Part shown: one piece after another, positions 41,361 through 51,400 of the stretch
How the letters are laid out: each line of letters opens with the position of its first letter
Numbering within the stretch: the first letter of the stretch is position 1
Source: Flavobacterium fontis
GTDB taxonomy: Bacteria; Bacteroidota; Bacteroidia; Flavobacteriales; Flavobacteriaceae
Length of the DNA stretch: 64,000 nucleotides
Reading direction: 5' to 3'
Assembly (NCBI RefSeq): GCF_900129405.1
Contig: NZ_FQVQ01000010.1
Span: 50,342 to 114,341, forward strand
The notes under the pieces: model-generated
Told to the model about the DNA's origin: nothing
What the model saw: the letters and a program-made list of their open reading frames with translations, nothing else
The model's database searches: none
Program-made: the position numbers and the translations under genes

Positions 41361-42380
41361 CTACAGCTTGCGCAAAACAAGATATTCTACGTCATTATCG
41401 CTATCAATATAACGAAGCCGTATAACACCAATGGTATATTCTACAATGGTCCAATCTTGATCTAAATCCAGTAAATCGGCATTGCTAAAATTGAGGTTTA
41501 ACTTTTGGGTATTCCCTGTTGTATAATAATTCCAAGAACCATTGGCAAACAAACTACCTTCAAAAACTTGGATATCAAAATTACTGAGAAAATCAAAGGT
41601 ATAATCTTCATAATCATCCGTATCGTCACTGCCATCATCGTCGATATAACTCGATACATACCAAATATTATCTGTTAGTAGGGTAGTAAACGATAGCGGC
41701 GTATTGCCTACGGGAACATCGCATAGCGAGAGGTTGGCATCAATTACCGATTCAAACCCAACATTAGATGTTATCGTTTGGGGGTTGTTATTGGCATCGG
41801 TAACTGTAAGGGGATAACTTAGGCTATATTGAAGATTGGGTGTCAAACTTGCCAGGAACTGATACAAAGAAACATCATTGGTCAAGGTATAGGCTTGGGT
41901 TTGTTGGCTCGACGTATTATAGGTATTGATGGTTATGGGAAACTGTATGTTCACACAACGAATTTCGGTTAAATCATCAGAGCTGTAATCTTCATACAAG
42001 TCTTCAAACTGATTGTAACTGGTCACGGTTACCAGTTGGTGGTTTTTTAACCGAAGTTGAATAGGATAGGTAAAAAACACCTCATCCGTATCGTTGGAAT
42101 AGGCATTTTTGATGTTTTGCACCGTTTGAAAATCACTTTCTGAAGCCACGGTAATTGTTGAACCATTAACCGTTACGGTCACCGGCAAAACTACACTAAA
42201 ACCACTACAACCGTCCAATACATTATCAAACGCTGTAGGATTTTGAGCAATTCTTTTTAACAACCCCGTCAATAAAGACGATTGGGTTAAGTTGGAATTG
42301 GAGGTCGTTTCAGTCAACGATTCCTTTTCACAACTCATCATCGTGAGTAGAATTCCGAAAAAAAGTAATTTTTTAAACAT
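41361..42380 (-). CDS. Lipoprotein with lipocalin-like C-terminal domain
   Basis: 339 residues. Lipobox LTMMSC (Cys17), then acidic CEKESL. Residues about 50-220 contain two similar beta-rich halves (VVLPVTVTVNGSTITV and NIQFPITINTYN, each followed by a helix such as FEDLYEDYSSDDLTE). The last ~110 residues (NIWYVSSYIDDDGSDD, YTFDFLSN, LNLNFSNADLLDLDQDWTIVEY in parts, DVEYLVLRKL) resemble the small lipoprotein at 39966. The promoter faces that of the divergent ECF sigma gene 89 bp away. It could be a substrate or accessory of the TonB receptor system, but that is inference from position. Confidence 0.82.
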   Translation of the reverse strand: MFKKLLFFGILLTMMSCEKESLTETTSNSNLTQSSLLTGLLKRIAQNPTAFDNVLDGCSGFSVVLPVTVTVNGSTITVASESDFQTVQNIKNAYSNDTDEVFFTYPIQLRLKNHQLVTVTSYNQFEDLYEDYSSDDLTEIRCVNIQFPITINTYNTSSQQTQAYTLTNDVSLYQFLASLTPNLQYSLSYPLTVTDANNNPQTITSNVGFESVIDANLSLCDVPVGNTPLSFTTLLTDNIWYVSSYIDDDGSDDTDDYEDYTFDFLSNFDIQVFEGSLFANGSWNYYTTGNTQKLNLNFSNADLLDLDQDWTIVEYTIGVIRLRYIDSDNDVEYLVLRKL

Positions 42381-42400
42381 GAAATTAATTTAGGGTATAA

Positions 42401-42408
42401 CAAATATA
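42401..42408 (-). promoter_or_regulatory. -7 element TATATTTG for the lipoprotein at 41361
   Basis: Exact TAnnTTTG on the minus strand, 20 bp before the ATG at 42380. Lies back to back with the sigma-gene element. Confidence 0.6.
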
Positions 42409-42440
42409 AACGCATTTTCCCTACCTAAAATTTATTTTTT

Positions 42441-42448
42441 TACTTTTA
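42441..42448 (+). promoter_or_regulatory. -7-like element TACTTTTA for the ECF sigma gene
   Basis: Seven of eight matches to TAnnTTTG, 21 bp before the ATG at 42470, in a T-rich region. Confidence 0.45.
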
Positions 42449-42469
42449 ACCGCAAATAGTTTTTTTCTC

Positions 42470-42982
42470 ATGGAGGATGCCAACCTATGTAACGAGTCGC
42501 TTTTTGAGCGTTTTTACCGTGCCCATGTCAAGGCCTTGCGCAATTTTTTGCTGTATAAATTTGGAAATACCGAACAAGCGGAAGATTGCACCCAAGAAGC
42601 TTTTATCAAATTATGGCAAAACTGTGGGCAAGTTACTCCTGAAAAAGCTAAATCTTTTTTGTACACGGTGGCCAATAATTTGAATTTGAATCAAATTGCC
42701 CATCAGAAAGTTGTACTAACTTACGCACAAAAAGCAAATGTCTCCTCGGCGACTTCTGAATCTCCACACTATATAATGGAGGAAGAAGAATTTAAAACCC
42801 GACTTTTATCCGCCATCGAAAATTTAAACGAAACCCAACGGGTCGCTTTTTTAATGCATCGCATTGATGGAAAAAAATACCACGAAATTGCAGAAGAATT
42901 AAACATCAGTGTAAAGGCCGTCGAAAAGCGAATTCATTTGGCCTTGGAAGAGTTACGAAAAAAATTTTCAAATTTTAGGTAG
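42470..42982 (+). CDS. ECF sigma factor, FecI-like, of a surface-signalling system
   Basis: 170 residues. Region 2: FERFYRAHVKALRNFLLYKFG (in parts) and QAEDCTQEAFIKLWQN. Region 4: LNETQRVAFLMHRIDGKKYHEIAEELNIS in parts, then VKAVEKRIHLALEEL, the -35 recognition helix. It directs RNA polymerase to a small regulon, typically including the downstream receptor gene. The FecR gene follows 38 bp later, then the TonB receptor, which is the classic sigma/anti-sigma/transducer order. Confidence 0.94.
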   Translation: MEDANLCNESLFERFYRAHVKALRNFLLYKFGNTEQAEDCTQEAFIKLWQNCGQVTPEKAKSFLYTVANNLNLNQIAHQKVVLTYAQKANVSSATSESPHYIMEEEEFKTRLLSAIENLNETQRVAFLMHRIDGKKYHEIAEELNISVKAVEKRIHLALEELRKKFSNFR

Positions 42983-43020
42983 GGTTTTTACAACGATAAC
43001 GGTTTTATCCTTGAATCATT

Positions 43021-43932
43021 ATGAAAGAAGAAGAAAAATATCAATGGGCAGCTTGGTTGGACGACCAAGTTTCTGATGCGGATCTGGAGCAATTGCGTCA
43101 GGATCCGGATTATGCTGTGATGGAAAAAATCAAATCCTACACCGCCGCCTTGCGCACCCCTGAATTTGAGGAAGATGCGCTTTTACTTCGTATTCAAAAC
43201 CAGCAACGTCAAATTGGCAAAGTCCGTCGTTTGTTCGTCAAACAAACCCTGCAATGGGCTGCTTTACTACTTGTATTCCTTGGTTTAGGACTAGGGTACA
43301 TGATGACGCGTACGGAACATGAAATGACAGGATCGGGTGAACGGATCACTTTTCAACTCCCCGATGCCTCTGAGGTGCAATTGCATGCCGGTTCTGAACT
43401 TGCATATAAATCTTGGAACTGGGATTCCAACCGCCTAGTTTCACTCGATGGTGAAGCGTACTTTAAAGTGGCCAAAGGAAAACGATTTGACGTAAAAACA
43501 GCACAAGGAACTGTTTCGGTTTTAGGGACGCAATTCAACGTAAAAGTGAGAGGAAATCGTTTGGAAGTGACTTGCTTTGAAGGAAGAGTTCAAGTAGCTA
43601 CCCCCTCCGAAAAAATTATACTTACTCCCGGAAAAACATTGGCTTATGACCAACAAAAGCGTCTGTTTTTCCATACAACAAATGCACTGCAACCCGCTTG
43701 GATTGCTAAGGAATTAGCCTTTGAAAAAGAAAAACCACAAGATGTTCTGGCAGAACTAGAGCGCCACTTTGACCTCACGATCAAAGCCGAAGCGTTTCCG
43801 AAAAACGAATTGTTTACTGGAAAATTACCCGGTGATAATTCGGAAGCTGCCCTACAATTGTTGGCCCATTCTTATCATTTCAAAGTGGTCAAAATCAATG
43901 ACCGCACCTATTCCTTAGACGCTACTCCTTGA
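43021..43932 (+). CDS. FecR-family anti-sigma factor
   Basis: 303 residues. A cytoplasmic N-terminal ~75 residues (WAAWLDDQVSDADLEQL) would bind the sigma factor. One transmembrane helix lies at about 77-97. The periplasmic FecR domain contains ITFQLPDASEVQLHAGSELAY (in parts), VSLDGEAYFKVAKGKRFDV in parts, TAQGTVSVLGTQFNVK and FEGRVQV. The C-terminal ~70 residues (DVLAELERHFDLTI, FTGKLPGDNSEAAL) form an STN-like module expected to contact the receptor. Its TGA overlaps the ATG of the receptor gene. Confidence 0.95.
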   Translation: MKEEEKYQWAAWLDDQVSDADLEQLRQDPDYAVMEKIKSYTAALRTPEFEEDALLLRIQNQQRQIGKVRRLFVKQTLQWAALLLVFLGLGLGYMMTRTEHEMTGSGERITFQLPDASEVQLHAGSELAYKSWNWDSNRLVSLDGEAYFKVAKGKRFDVKTAQGTVSVLGTQFNVKVRGNRLEVTCFEGRVQVATPSEKIILTPGKTLAYDQQKRLFFHTTNALQPAWIAKELAFEKEKPQDVLAELERHFDLTIKAEAFPKNELFTGKLPGDNSEAALQLLAHSYHFKVVKINDRTYSLDATP

Positions 43933-46463
43933 TGCGATTACGATACTTTTCATGTTTGTTACTCTGCTATATCTCCTGTTTGGGCACATTTGCTCAGTCA
44001 GGAGATCCGGCTTTATTGGCAACTGTATTAAAAGATATCGAAAAACAACACCGTGTTGAATTCAGCTACATCGAAAGTGATATCAACTTTCTAAAAGTAG
44101 TACCCCCACCAACTTCCTTTTCGCTTGACGCCAAACTTGTTGCCATCACACGGCAAACCCTTTTGGCCTTTACAAAGGTCAATAACCGGTACATTTCGGT
44201 ATCGGACAACCCCCAGAAAAAAGTTAGATTTCAATTGTTTTTAAAAGATAACGAATGGAAGAAACCTGTTGAAAATGCGCGCATTACGATTTTTCCAAGC
44301 GAAACTGTGGTCTACTCTGATGAGTTAGGCTATGTCTATTCGACAGACAAACAAATTACCGCGATTACGATTGAACATTTGAATCATGCCACGGTCCGAT
44401 TAACCGATGTGAACCCACTTCATGGAACCGTTGTCTACCTCAACGTTAAACCCACTCAATTGCAAGAGGTGGCCACCCAATTTTATTTTACCAAAGGGGT
44501 AACCAAAAAATGGGACACCGGCTATGAGATAAAGCCCAAACAGTTTGGACTCTTGCCCGGACTTACCGAGGCTGATGTGTTTGAATCGGTGAAACAAATT
44601 CCGGGTGTGATTAGCGCCGATGAAACACTATCCAACTTGACCATTCGCGGGGGCACTCAAGATCAAATCCTGTTTCAATGGAATGGGATGCGGCTGTATC
44701 AAGTCAGTCATTTTTTTGGATTACTTTCTGCGATTAATCCCAATCTAACCCACAAAATCAATATTGTTAAAAATGGAACCTCTCCTTTTTTGGGAGAAAG
44801 CGTTTCAGGCGTAGTTAGCCTTTCCACTTTGGACGACACCGAGAAATCCCCGCCGTTGGAATTGGGCGCCAACCTCATCAATGTCGATGCTACATTTCGC
44901 CATCGATTCTCAAAAAACGCCCGTTTGGCCTTGAGTGCCCGTCGCGCCATCACCGATGTATTCAATACACCAACCTACCAGAACTACTTTGATCGGGTAT
45001 TTCAAAATACGGTAGTGACCGATTTGGGGCAAGCAGCCACGACGAATTACGCTACCGAATCCAACTTTTATTTCTTTGATTATACGGGGCAATATGCGCA
45101 AAAAATCGGGGCTAAAACGACGTTGACTTTTGATTTTATCACCATTTCCAATCAACTTAATTTCAAACAATCGCGTCAAGAAAATTCCCTTCGTATAGAA
45201 AAGGATAACGGTTTGGATCAAGAAACCTTTGGGGGCGTGATCAATGGTATAATTGCTTGGAATGCCAAAACCAACAGCGCCGTTAAAGCCTTTTTTACCC
45301 GACACGAACTCTATGCCTCCAACGAAGCTCTTTTTTCAAATCAAACCACATTTATACGAAACGATATTAACCATTTGGGACTTGAATGGCGACAAACGTA
45401 TACCTGGACACCCGAAATTACTTTGGACGCTGGCTATCAATTTGACGCTATCAGTAATCAAAACATCAGCCGCGTAAACAGTCCGTTTGTAGATCGCAAT
45501 GAAGTCAATGTGTTGCAAAATCACGCCTTGATTGCAAACCTTACTTGGCAACGAAAGGCTTTTAAATGCAGTGGTGGCCTGCGACAAAACTATTATGAAC
45601 GTTGGGGTGTTTGGTTGACTGAGCCCCGTTTTACCGCGACTTGGCAATTTCATCCCGCGTGGGAATGGGAATGGGCAGGAGAACTGAAGAGTCAAACCGT
45701 GAGTAAGATTGTCGACCGACAGCAAGACTTTTTGGGTATTGAGCGCCGGCGTTGGATATTTAGTAATAACGAAGACCGACCTATTTTACAAAGCCGACAA
45801 CTGTCAACGGGAATTACGTTTAAAAACAACGGATGGCTTTGGGGTACTGAGCTTTTTGCCAAAAAAGTAACGGGCATTACAGGCCGCAGTCAAGATTTTC
45901 AAAATCAATATGAAAATTTGGACTTCAATGGCGATTTTTTAGTGTATGGAGCGGAAATCCTTTTACAAAAAAAATGGGAAAATTGGGTGAGTTGGATTAC
46001 GTATAGCTACAATTATAACACTTATACTTTCAAAGGATTACGTCCAGAAAGTGAGTTCCCCAACAACAATGAAATACGCCACCATATCGCCTCGGGTATT
46101 GGGTATGTCAACAAGGCGCTCAAAATTACCTTAGGAGGAAAATGGTTTAGCGGTCGTCCGACTACTTTACCGAGCGAGCCTGCCATACTATTTGACCCAC
46201 AAGCAGGAAATAGTTTTATCAATTATCAATCGCCCAATAGTGATCGCTTGCCTGAGTTTTTCCAGTTGAATGCGTCGGGTAGTTATGCTTTTACTTTTCA
46301 AAAACATACCCTAACGCTGGGCGCTTCGGTGATTAACTTGACCAATACTCAAAATCGTATCAACCAATTTTTCAGGATCAATACCAATGCGCAAACCTTG
46401 GAGCAAATTGATACCTTTTCCTTGGCTCGAACGGTAAATGTTTTTGTGCGCTATTCGCTATAA
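43932..46463 (+). CDS. TonB-dependent outer-membrane receptor with N-terminal STN signalling domain
   Basis: 843 residues from the ATG at 43932, which overlaps the FecR stop; an in-frame TTG lies one codon earlier. Signal peptide ends at about FAQ. Residues ~27-90 form an STN-type domain (VLKDIEKQHRVEFSYIESD). A carboxypeptidase-regulatory-like beta domain follows (~100-175), then the plug (FESVKQIPGV, LTIRGGTQDQILFQWNGMRLYQ in parts) and a 22-strand barrel ending in an aromatic terminus VFVRYSL. It imports an unknown ligand using TonB energy and reports occupancy to FecR. There is no SusD partner, so a glycan role is less likely than a metal-chelate, peptide or other ligand. Confidence 0.93.
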   Translation: MRLRYFSCLLLCYISCLGTFAQSGDPALLATVLKDIEKQHRVEFSYIESDINFLKVVPPPTSFSLDAKLVAITRQTLLAFTKVNNRYISVSDNPQKKVRFQLFLKDNEWKKPVENARITIFPSETVVYSDELGYVYSTDKQITAITIEHLNHATVRLTDVNPLHGTVVYLNVKPTQLQEVATQFYFTKGVTKKWDTGYEIKPKQFGLLPGLTEADVFESVKQIPGVISADETLSNLTIRGGTQDQILFQWNGMRLYQVSHFFGLLSAINPNLTHKINIVKNGTSPFLGESVSGVVSLSTLDDTEKSPPLELGANLINVDATFRHRFSKNARLALSARRAITDVFNTPTYQNYFDRVFQNTVVTDLGQAATTNYATESNFYFFDYTGQYAQKIGAKTTLTFDFITISNQLNFKQSRQENSLRIEKDNGLDQETFGGVINGIIAWNAKTNSAVKAFFTRHELYASNEALFSNQTTFIRNDINHLGLEWRQTYTWTPEITLDAGYQFDAISNQNISRVNSPFVDRNEVNVLQNHALIANLTWQRKAFKCSGGLRQNYYERWGVWLTEPRFTATWQFHPAWEWEWAGELKSQTVSKIVDRQQDFLGIERRRWIFSNNEDRPILQSRQLSTGITFKNNGWLWGTELFAKKVTGITGRSQDFQNQYENLDFNGDFLVYGAEILLQKKWENWVSWITYSYNYNTYTFKGLRPESEFPNNNEIRHHIASGIGYVNKALKITLGGKWFSGRPTTLPSEPAILFDPQAGNSFINYQSPNSDRLPEFFQLNASGSYAFTFQKHTLTLGASVINLTNTQNRINQFFRINTNAQTLEQIDTFSLARTVNVFVRYSL

Positions 46464-46492
46464 AAAAATCGATATAAATCGGATTTCTATTT

Positions 46493-48265
46493 TTACATAC
46501 GTTCAGGAACCTGAATTCCGAGTAATTTAAAGGCGATTTGAATTGTTTCGGCAACTTTGGCAGAGAGTTGTACGCGAAACACTTTTTTGTCTTCCGCCTC
46601 TTCTCCCAAAATAGACACGGATTGATAGAACGAATTATATTCTTTAACCAACTCGTAAGTATAATTGGCCACCAACGCTGGACTATGGTTACGGGCCGCA
46701 TCTTGAATGACAGTGGGGAATTGGAAAAGCTGCTTTAACAATGCTTTTTCTTTGGGATGCAAGGCAACGAGAACAGGATAATTATAGTCGAAATCGGCTT
46801 TTCGTAAAATCGACTGAATTCGCGCGTAGGTGTACTGAATGAACGGGCCCGTATTGCCGTTGAAATCAACTGATTCTTCAGGATTGAATAGAATTTGCTT
46901 TTTGGGATCCACTTTTAGAATATAATACTTCAAAGCCCCTAGTCCGATGACACGGTACAACTCTTGCTTTTCGGCTTCAGAATATCCGTCAAGTTTCCCC
47001 AATTCAGCAGCAATTTTACCCGCAGTTTGAGTCATATCGTGCATCAAATCATCGGCATCAACTACAGTTCCTTCGCGGGACTTCATTTTACCCGAAGGCA
47101 ATTCCACCATTCCATACGACAAATGATACAAGTGTTCGGCCCAAGCGAAGCCTAGTTTTTTGAGGATTAAAAACAACACTTTGAAATGATAATCCTGTTC
47201 ATTTCCAACGGTATAGACCATTCCTTTTACATCGGGATAATCCTTGACGCGTTGAATGGCTGTACCAATATCTTGTGTCATATAAACGGCAGTACCATCG
47301 GAGCGCAAAACAATCTTACGATCGAGGCCATCGGCGGTCAAATCAATCCAAACAGAGCCATCGGGATCGCGTTCGAAGATGCCTTTGTCCAAACCTAATT
47401 GCACTACTTCTTTCCCGAGTAAATAGGTATTGCTTTCGTAGTAATAACTGTCAAAATCAACGCCCAAATTGGTATATGTCGTATTAAAACCATCATACAC
47501 CCACTGATTCATGGTGTTCCAAAGTGCCACAACTTCGGGATCGCCGGCTTCCCACTGGCGCAGCATTTCTTGGGCCTCACGTAAGATTGGCGCTGTTTTT
47601 TTGGCCTCCTCTTCGGCAACACCTTGGGCTACTGCCTTTTCAATTTCAGATTTATAGGCTTTGTCGAAAGCAACATAGTAGTTGCCAACGAGTTTGTCGC
47701 CTTTGATACCAGTTGTTTCGGGTGTCTCGCCGTTTCCAAATTTTTTCCAAGCCACCATGGACTTACAAATATGAATTCCGCGATCGTTGATGATTTGGGT
47801 TTTGTATACTTTTTTTCCCGCTGCCTTTAAAATTTCGGCCACGGCATAACCTAATAAATTATTGCGAATATGACCGAGATGCAGGGGTTTATTGGTGTTG
47901 GGAGAAGAATATTCGACCATTACGGCCTCAGCATCGTTGGAGGTAGAAAATCCAAAAGTGGCGACTTCCCGTATTTCTTGAAAGGATTGGGTATAAAACG
48001 TATCGGCAATCGACAAATTCAAAAAACCAGAAACCACATTAAAAGCGGTTACCTCAGGCGTATGAGCTACCAAATACTCACCCAAGAGCGTACCGATTTG
48101 AACGGGATTTCCCTTGATGTGTTTTAAAAAAGGAAAAATAACAACGGTAATGTCTCCTTCAAACTCTTTGCGCGTTTCTTGAAATTCAATTTTTTCAAGT
48201 TGAACGTCAAAATGTAGCGCTAAGGCTTGTTGTATGGGAGCGGTTAAAAGCTGTTGAATCGTCAT
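46493..48265 (-). CDS. argS: Arginyl-tRNA synthetase
   Basis: 590 residues from the ATG at 48265 (MTIQQLLTAP); a longer frame to 48322 overlaps the promoter. The N-terminal additional domain (1-100) binds the tRNA D-loop. The class I catalytic signature HLGH is at 129-132 (NKPLHLGHIRNN). The KMSKS counterpart is degenerate, GKMKSREG. The protein ends with the conserved GIQVPERM. It charges tRNA-Arg. It is convergent with the TonB receptor gene, with 29 bp between. Confidence 0.97.
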   Translation of the reverse strand: MTIQQLLTAPIQQALALHFDVQLEKIEFQETRKEFEGDITVVIFPFLKHIKGNPVQIGTLLGEYLVAHTPEVTAFNVVSGFLNLSIADTFYTQSFQEIREVATFGFSTSNDAEAVMVEYSSPNTNKPLHLGHIRNNLLGYAVAEILKAAGKKVYKTQIINDRGIHICKSMVAWKKFGNGETPETTGIKGDKLVGNYYVAFDKAYKSEIEKAVAQGVAEEEAKKTAPILREAQEMLRQWEAGDPEVVALWNTMNQWVYDGFNTTYTNLGVDFDSYYYESNTYLLGKEVVQLGLDKGIFERDPDGSVWIDLTADGLDRKIVLRSDGTAVYMTQDIGTAIQRVKDYPDVKGMVYTVGNEQDYHFKVLFLILKKLGFAWAEHLYHLSYGMVELPSGKMKSREGTVVDADDLMHDMTQTAGKIAAELGKLDGYSEAEKQELYRVIGLGALKYYILKVDPKKQILFNPEESVDFNGNTGPFIQYTYARIQSILRKADFDYNYPVLVALHPKEKALLKQLFQFPTVIQDAARNHSPALVANYTYELVKEYNSFYQSVSILGEEAEDKKVFRVQLSAKVAETIQIAFKLLGIQVPERM

Positions 48266-48283
48266 TGGTAATTTTTTTGATGG

Positions 48284-48291
48284 CAAATATA
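48284..48291 (-). promoter_or_regulatory. -7 element TATATTTG for argS
   Basis: Exact TAnnTTTG on the minus strand, 18 bp before the argS ATG. Confidence 0.6.
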
Positions 48292-48400
48292 CCACATAAA
48301 AAGAATAGTAATTGTAATCCAATACTTACGAATTTAAAGTTTACGTAAAAATGATTTTATATAATATTTTTCTTACATTTAATACTTTTTTTATCACTTT

Positions 48401-48431
48401 ATCGATTTTATTTGTTTTTAATCGATTTTAT
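48401..48431 (+). promoter_or_regulatory. Direct repeat ATCGATTTTAT, possible operator before the adhesin gene
   Basis: Exact 11-bp copies at 48401-48411 and 48421-48431, 20 bp apart start to start (about two helical turns), within the AT-rich region upstream of the ATG at 48465. No clean TAnnTTTG box is seen in this region, so the gene may depend on an activator or another sigma factor. Confidence 0.45.
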
Positions 48432-48464
48432 ATTACATATTTGTCTTGTCAAAATCAAGCCCCT

Positions 48465-51400
48465 ATGAAAAAACTACTAACCCTTTTGCTACTGTGCATC
48501 AGTGTCGCAGGCTTATCACAGCCCATCACTGTTGATGCCAATACCTACACGGTACCCCAATTGGTCAACAACATCTTGATCAATTCTCCCTGTATTTCGA
48601 CACAAAATATCTCTTGGCGTACAGGTTCCAATTTTGGATCTGTTAATGGTATTGGATATTTTGTGAACACCAATCCAAACTTCCCCATGCAAAGTGGTAT
48701 TGTTTTGTCCACGGGGAGTGCTGTTGAGGCTGCGGGACCTAATACTGTTTTTTTAAACTCAGGAAATGTGGCGTGGACAGGTGACTCCGACTTGGAAGCG
48801 ATATTGGCTGCCTCTGGGATCACGATGAATTCGACCAATGCTACAGTGTTAGAATTCGAGTTCTCAGCTTTATCCCCCTATTTCGATTTTGATTTCTTAT
48901 TTGCTTCTGAGGAATATGGTAATTTCCAGTGTCAATTCTCTGATGCCTTCGCTTTCTTGTTGACTGATTTAACCACAGGAACCACACAAAATTTGGCGGT
49001 GGTCCCTAACACCAATACGCCTATTTCGGTTGTCACTATTCGTGATTTTCTATACAACTCAGGCTGTCCTTCGGTCAATGCTCAATATTTTGGTCGTTTT
49101 AATGGCGGCAACAATGCAGCTTCAGCACCGATCAACTATAATGGTCAGACAACCGTATTGAATGCAGCAGCGACATTAGTTCCGGGACGCAATTATAGAA
49201 TTAAATTGGTCATTGCAGACCGTGGTGACTTCAATTCGGATTCGGCAATTTTTATTGCCTCCAATAGTTTCAACATCGGACAAGATGTATTGGGTCCAAA
49301 TCGAACCGTTGCCAGTGGCACTGCGGTTTGTCAAGGAGGGTCAACTGTGCTTACTTCTGGGCTCAGTCCTGCTCAGTATACGTTCCAATGGCGTCGTAAT
49401 GGCGTGGTAATCCCTGGGCAAACGGGTCCTTCACTTACGGTGACACAACCCGGTACCTATGCGCTTACGTATACTAATATTGCTTTCCCTTGCCAAGAAG
49501 TTACGGATGAGATTACGGTAGAGTTTCATGCCAACTTTGTGTTCCCTAATCCCGTGAATTTATACAAATGCAATACAGGAAATAGTCCTTATACGTATAA
49601 TTTAAATTACAATACGGGTCAAGTTACCAACGGTATAGCTCCAGGTCATACGGTAGCCTATTTTGCGACACAAGCCGATGCACAAAACAACGTTAATCCT
49701 ATTGGCCCCAGTTATGTCAGCGCTGGTAATGAAACGGTCTTTGTTCGTGTAACGAGTCCGGTTACTGGTTGTGGTATGGTGAAATCATTCCAATTGCTTT
49801 TAACAGCGCCACCGGTTGCCAACACCCCCAATGATGTTCAACTATGTGCGCGCCCTGATGGGAATCCCGTGAATTTTAATATTCGTCAAGCCGTATCTAG
49901 CCAAGTTTTAGGAGGTCAGAATCCAAATATCTACGGTGTTGCAGTCTATCGTACCTTAACTGATGCTACCAATAATACTAATATTGTAGCCAATGGAGTC
50001 ATCGGTTCGCTTGGAGGCACTTGCTATGTTCGTGTATTTGTGTTTACCGACCCTACGTGTTATGCCATTGTCCCTGTTAACATGGTGGTATTACCAATTC
50101 CTCCTGTTGATGATTTTGAAGATGTGATTACCTGTGATGATTATACCCTTCCTGCGTTAACCAATGGACAATATTTTACGGAAGCCAATGGACAAGGAAC
50201 ACAATTATTCCCAGGTGATGTGATTGATCAAAACGCCACTATTTACATTTTCAACAGTAATCCAACACCCCCTTTGTGTCCGAATCAAACGTTTTTTACG
50301 ATTACTATCTTACGTCCCGATGAATCTATTCCCGATGAGGAGCATTGTAACAGTTACACCTTACCGGCATTGGTACGTGGAAACTATCATACTGCGCCCA
50401 ATGGTGGGGGAACCTTATTGCCTGGAGGATCTATCATTACTACCTCGCAGACTATTTATTACTATTATATGATGACAGAACCGCCGTTTTGTCAAATCGA
50501 TATGCCTTTCAATGTAACCATTATTCCTTTTGGGGATGTCCCAACGATGGAAAATGTGTATGATTGTACTTCGTATACTTTGCCTCCCCTATCTTTTGGA
50601 GCTTATTACACTGAACCCGGTGGTCAAGGAACATTATTAGCCCCCGGTACTGTTCTAACGAGTACGCAAACCGTTTTCATTTATGCAACCAATGGAACTT
50701 GTACCAGTCAATCCTCTTTCCAAGTAGTGATTGGGATGAACTTCCCTACTTCGGTTAATGAATGTGTTTCGTTTACATTACCTGCTTTAGAGGCCGGAAA
50801 TTATTACACTGGTCCGATGGGAACGGGAACACAAATCCCAGCCGGAACTGTCATTAATACTACCCAAACCATTTATGTATATGCGGTGACCCAAAATCAA
50901 CCGAACTGTACAGACAATTACAATTTCACAGTTAGTATTAGCCTTCCTCCTTTGAATCCACCCCAAAATGCGGTAGGATGTGGAAGCTATGAATTGCCTC
51001 AACTTCCTTATGGGAACTACTTTACGGGACCCGGCGGAACTGGAGACATTATGTTTGCAGGAGATTTAGTCACTACGAGCCGCACTATGTATATCTATCT
51101 TGATGGTGAAGGAGGATGTATCAATGATGTTAGTTTCCCCGTGACGATTAATCCATTCCCAGAAGTTGATTCGCGTTCGGATATTGATGCTTGTCATGCT
51201 TATGTGTTGACCAATTTGGAACATGGAAATTATTTCACGGGTCCCAATGGAACGGGTACGCAATTGCAAGGGGGCGATGTGATTCAAACCACACAAACCT
51301 TATACATTTACGCTGAAAGCAACGGATGTACAAGTCAAACAAGTTTCACCATCAACATCTTCACCATTGATGCCCATGAGTTAAACGATGTTACCGTTTG

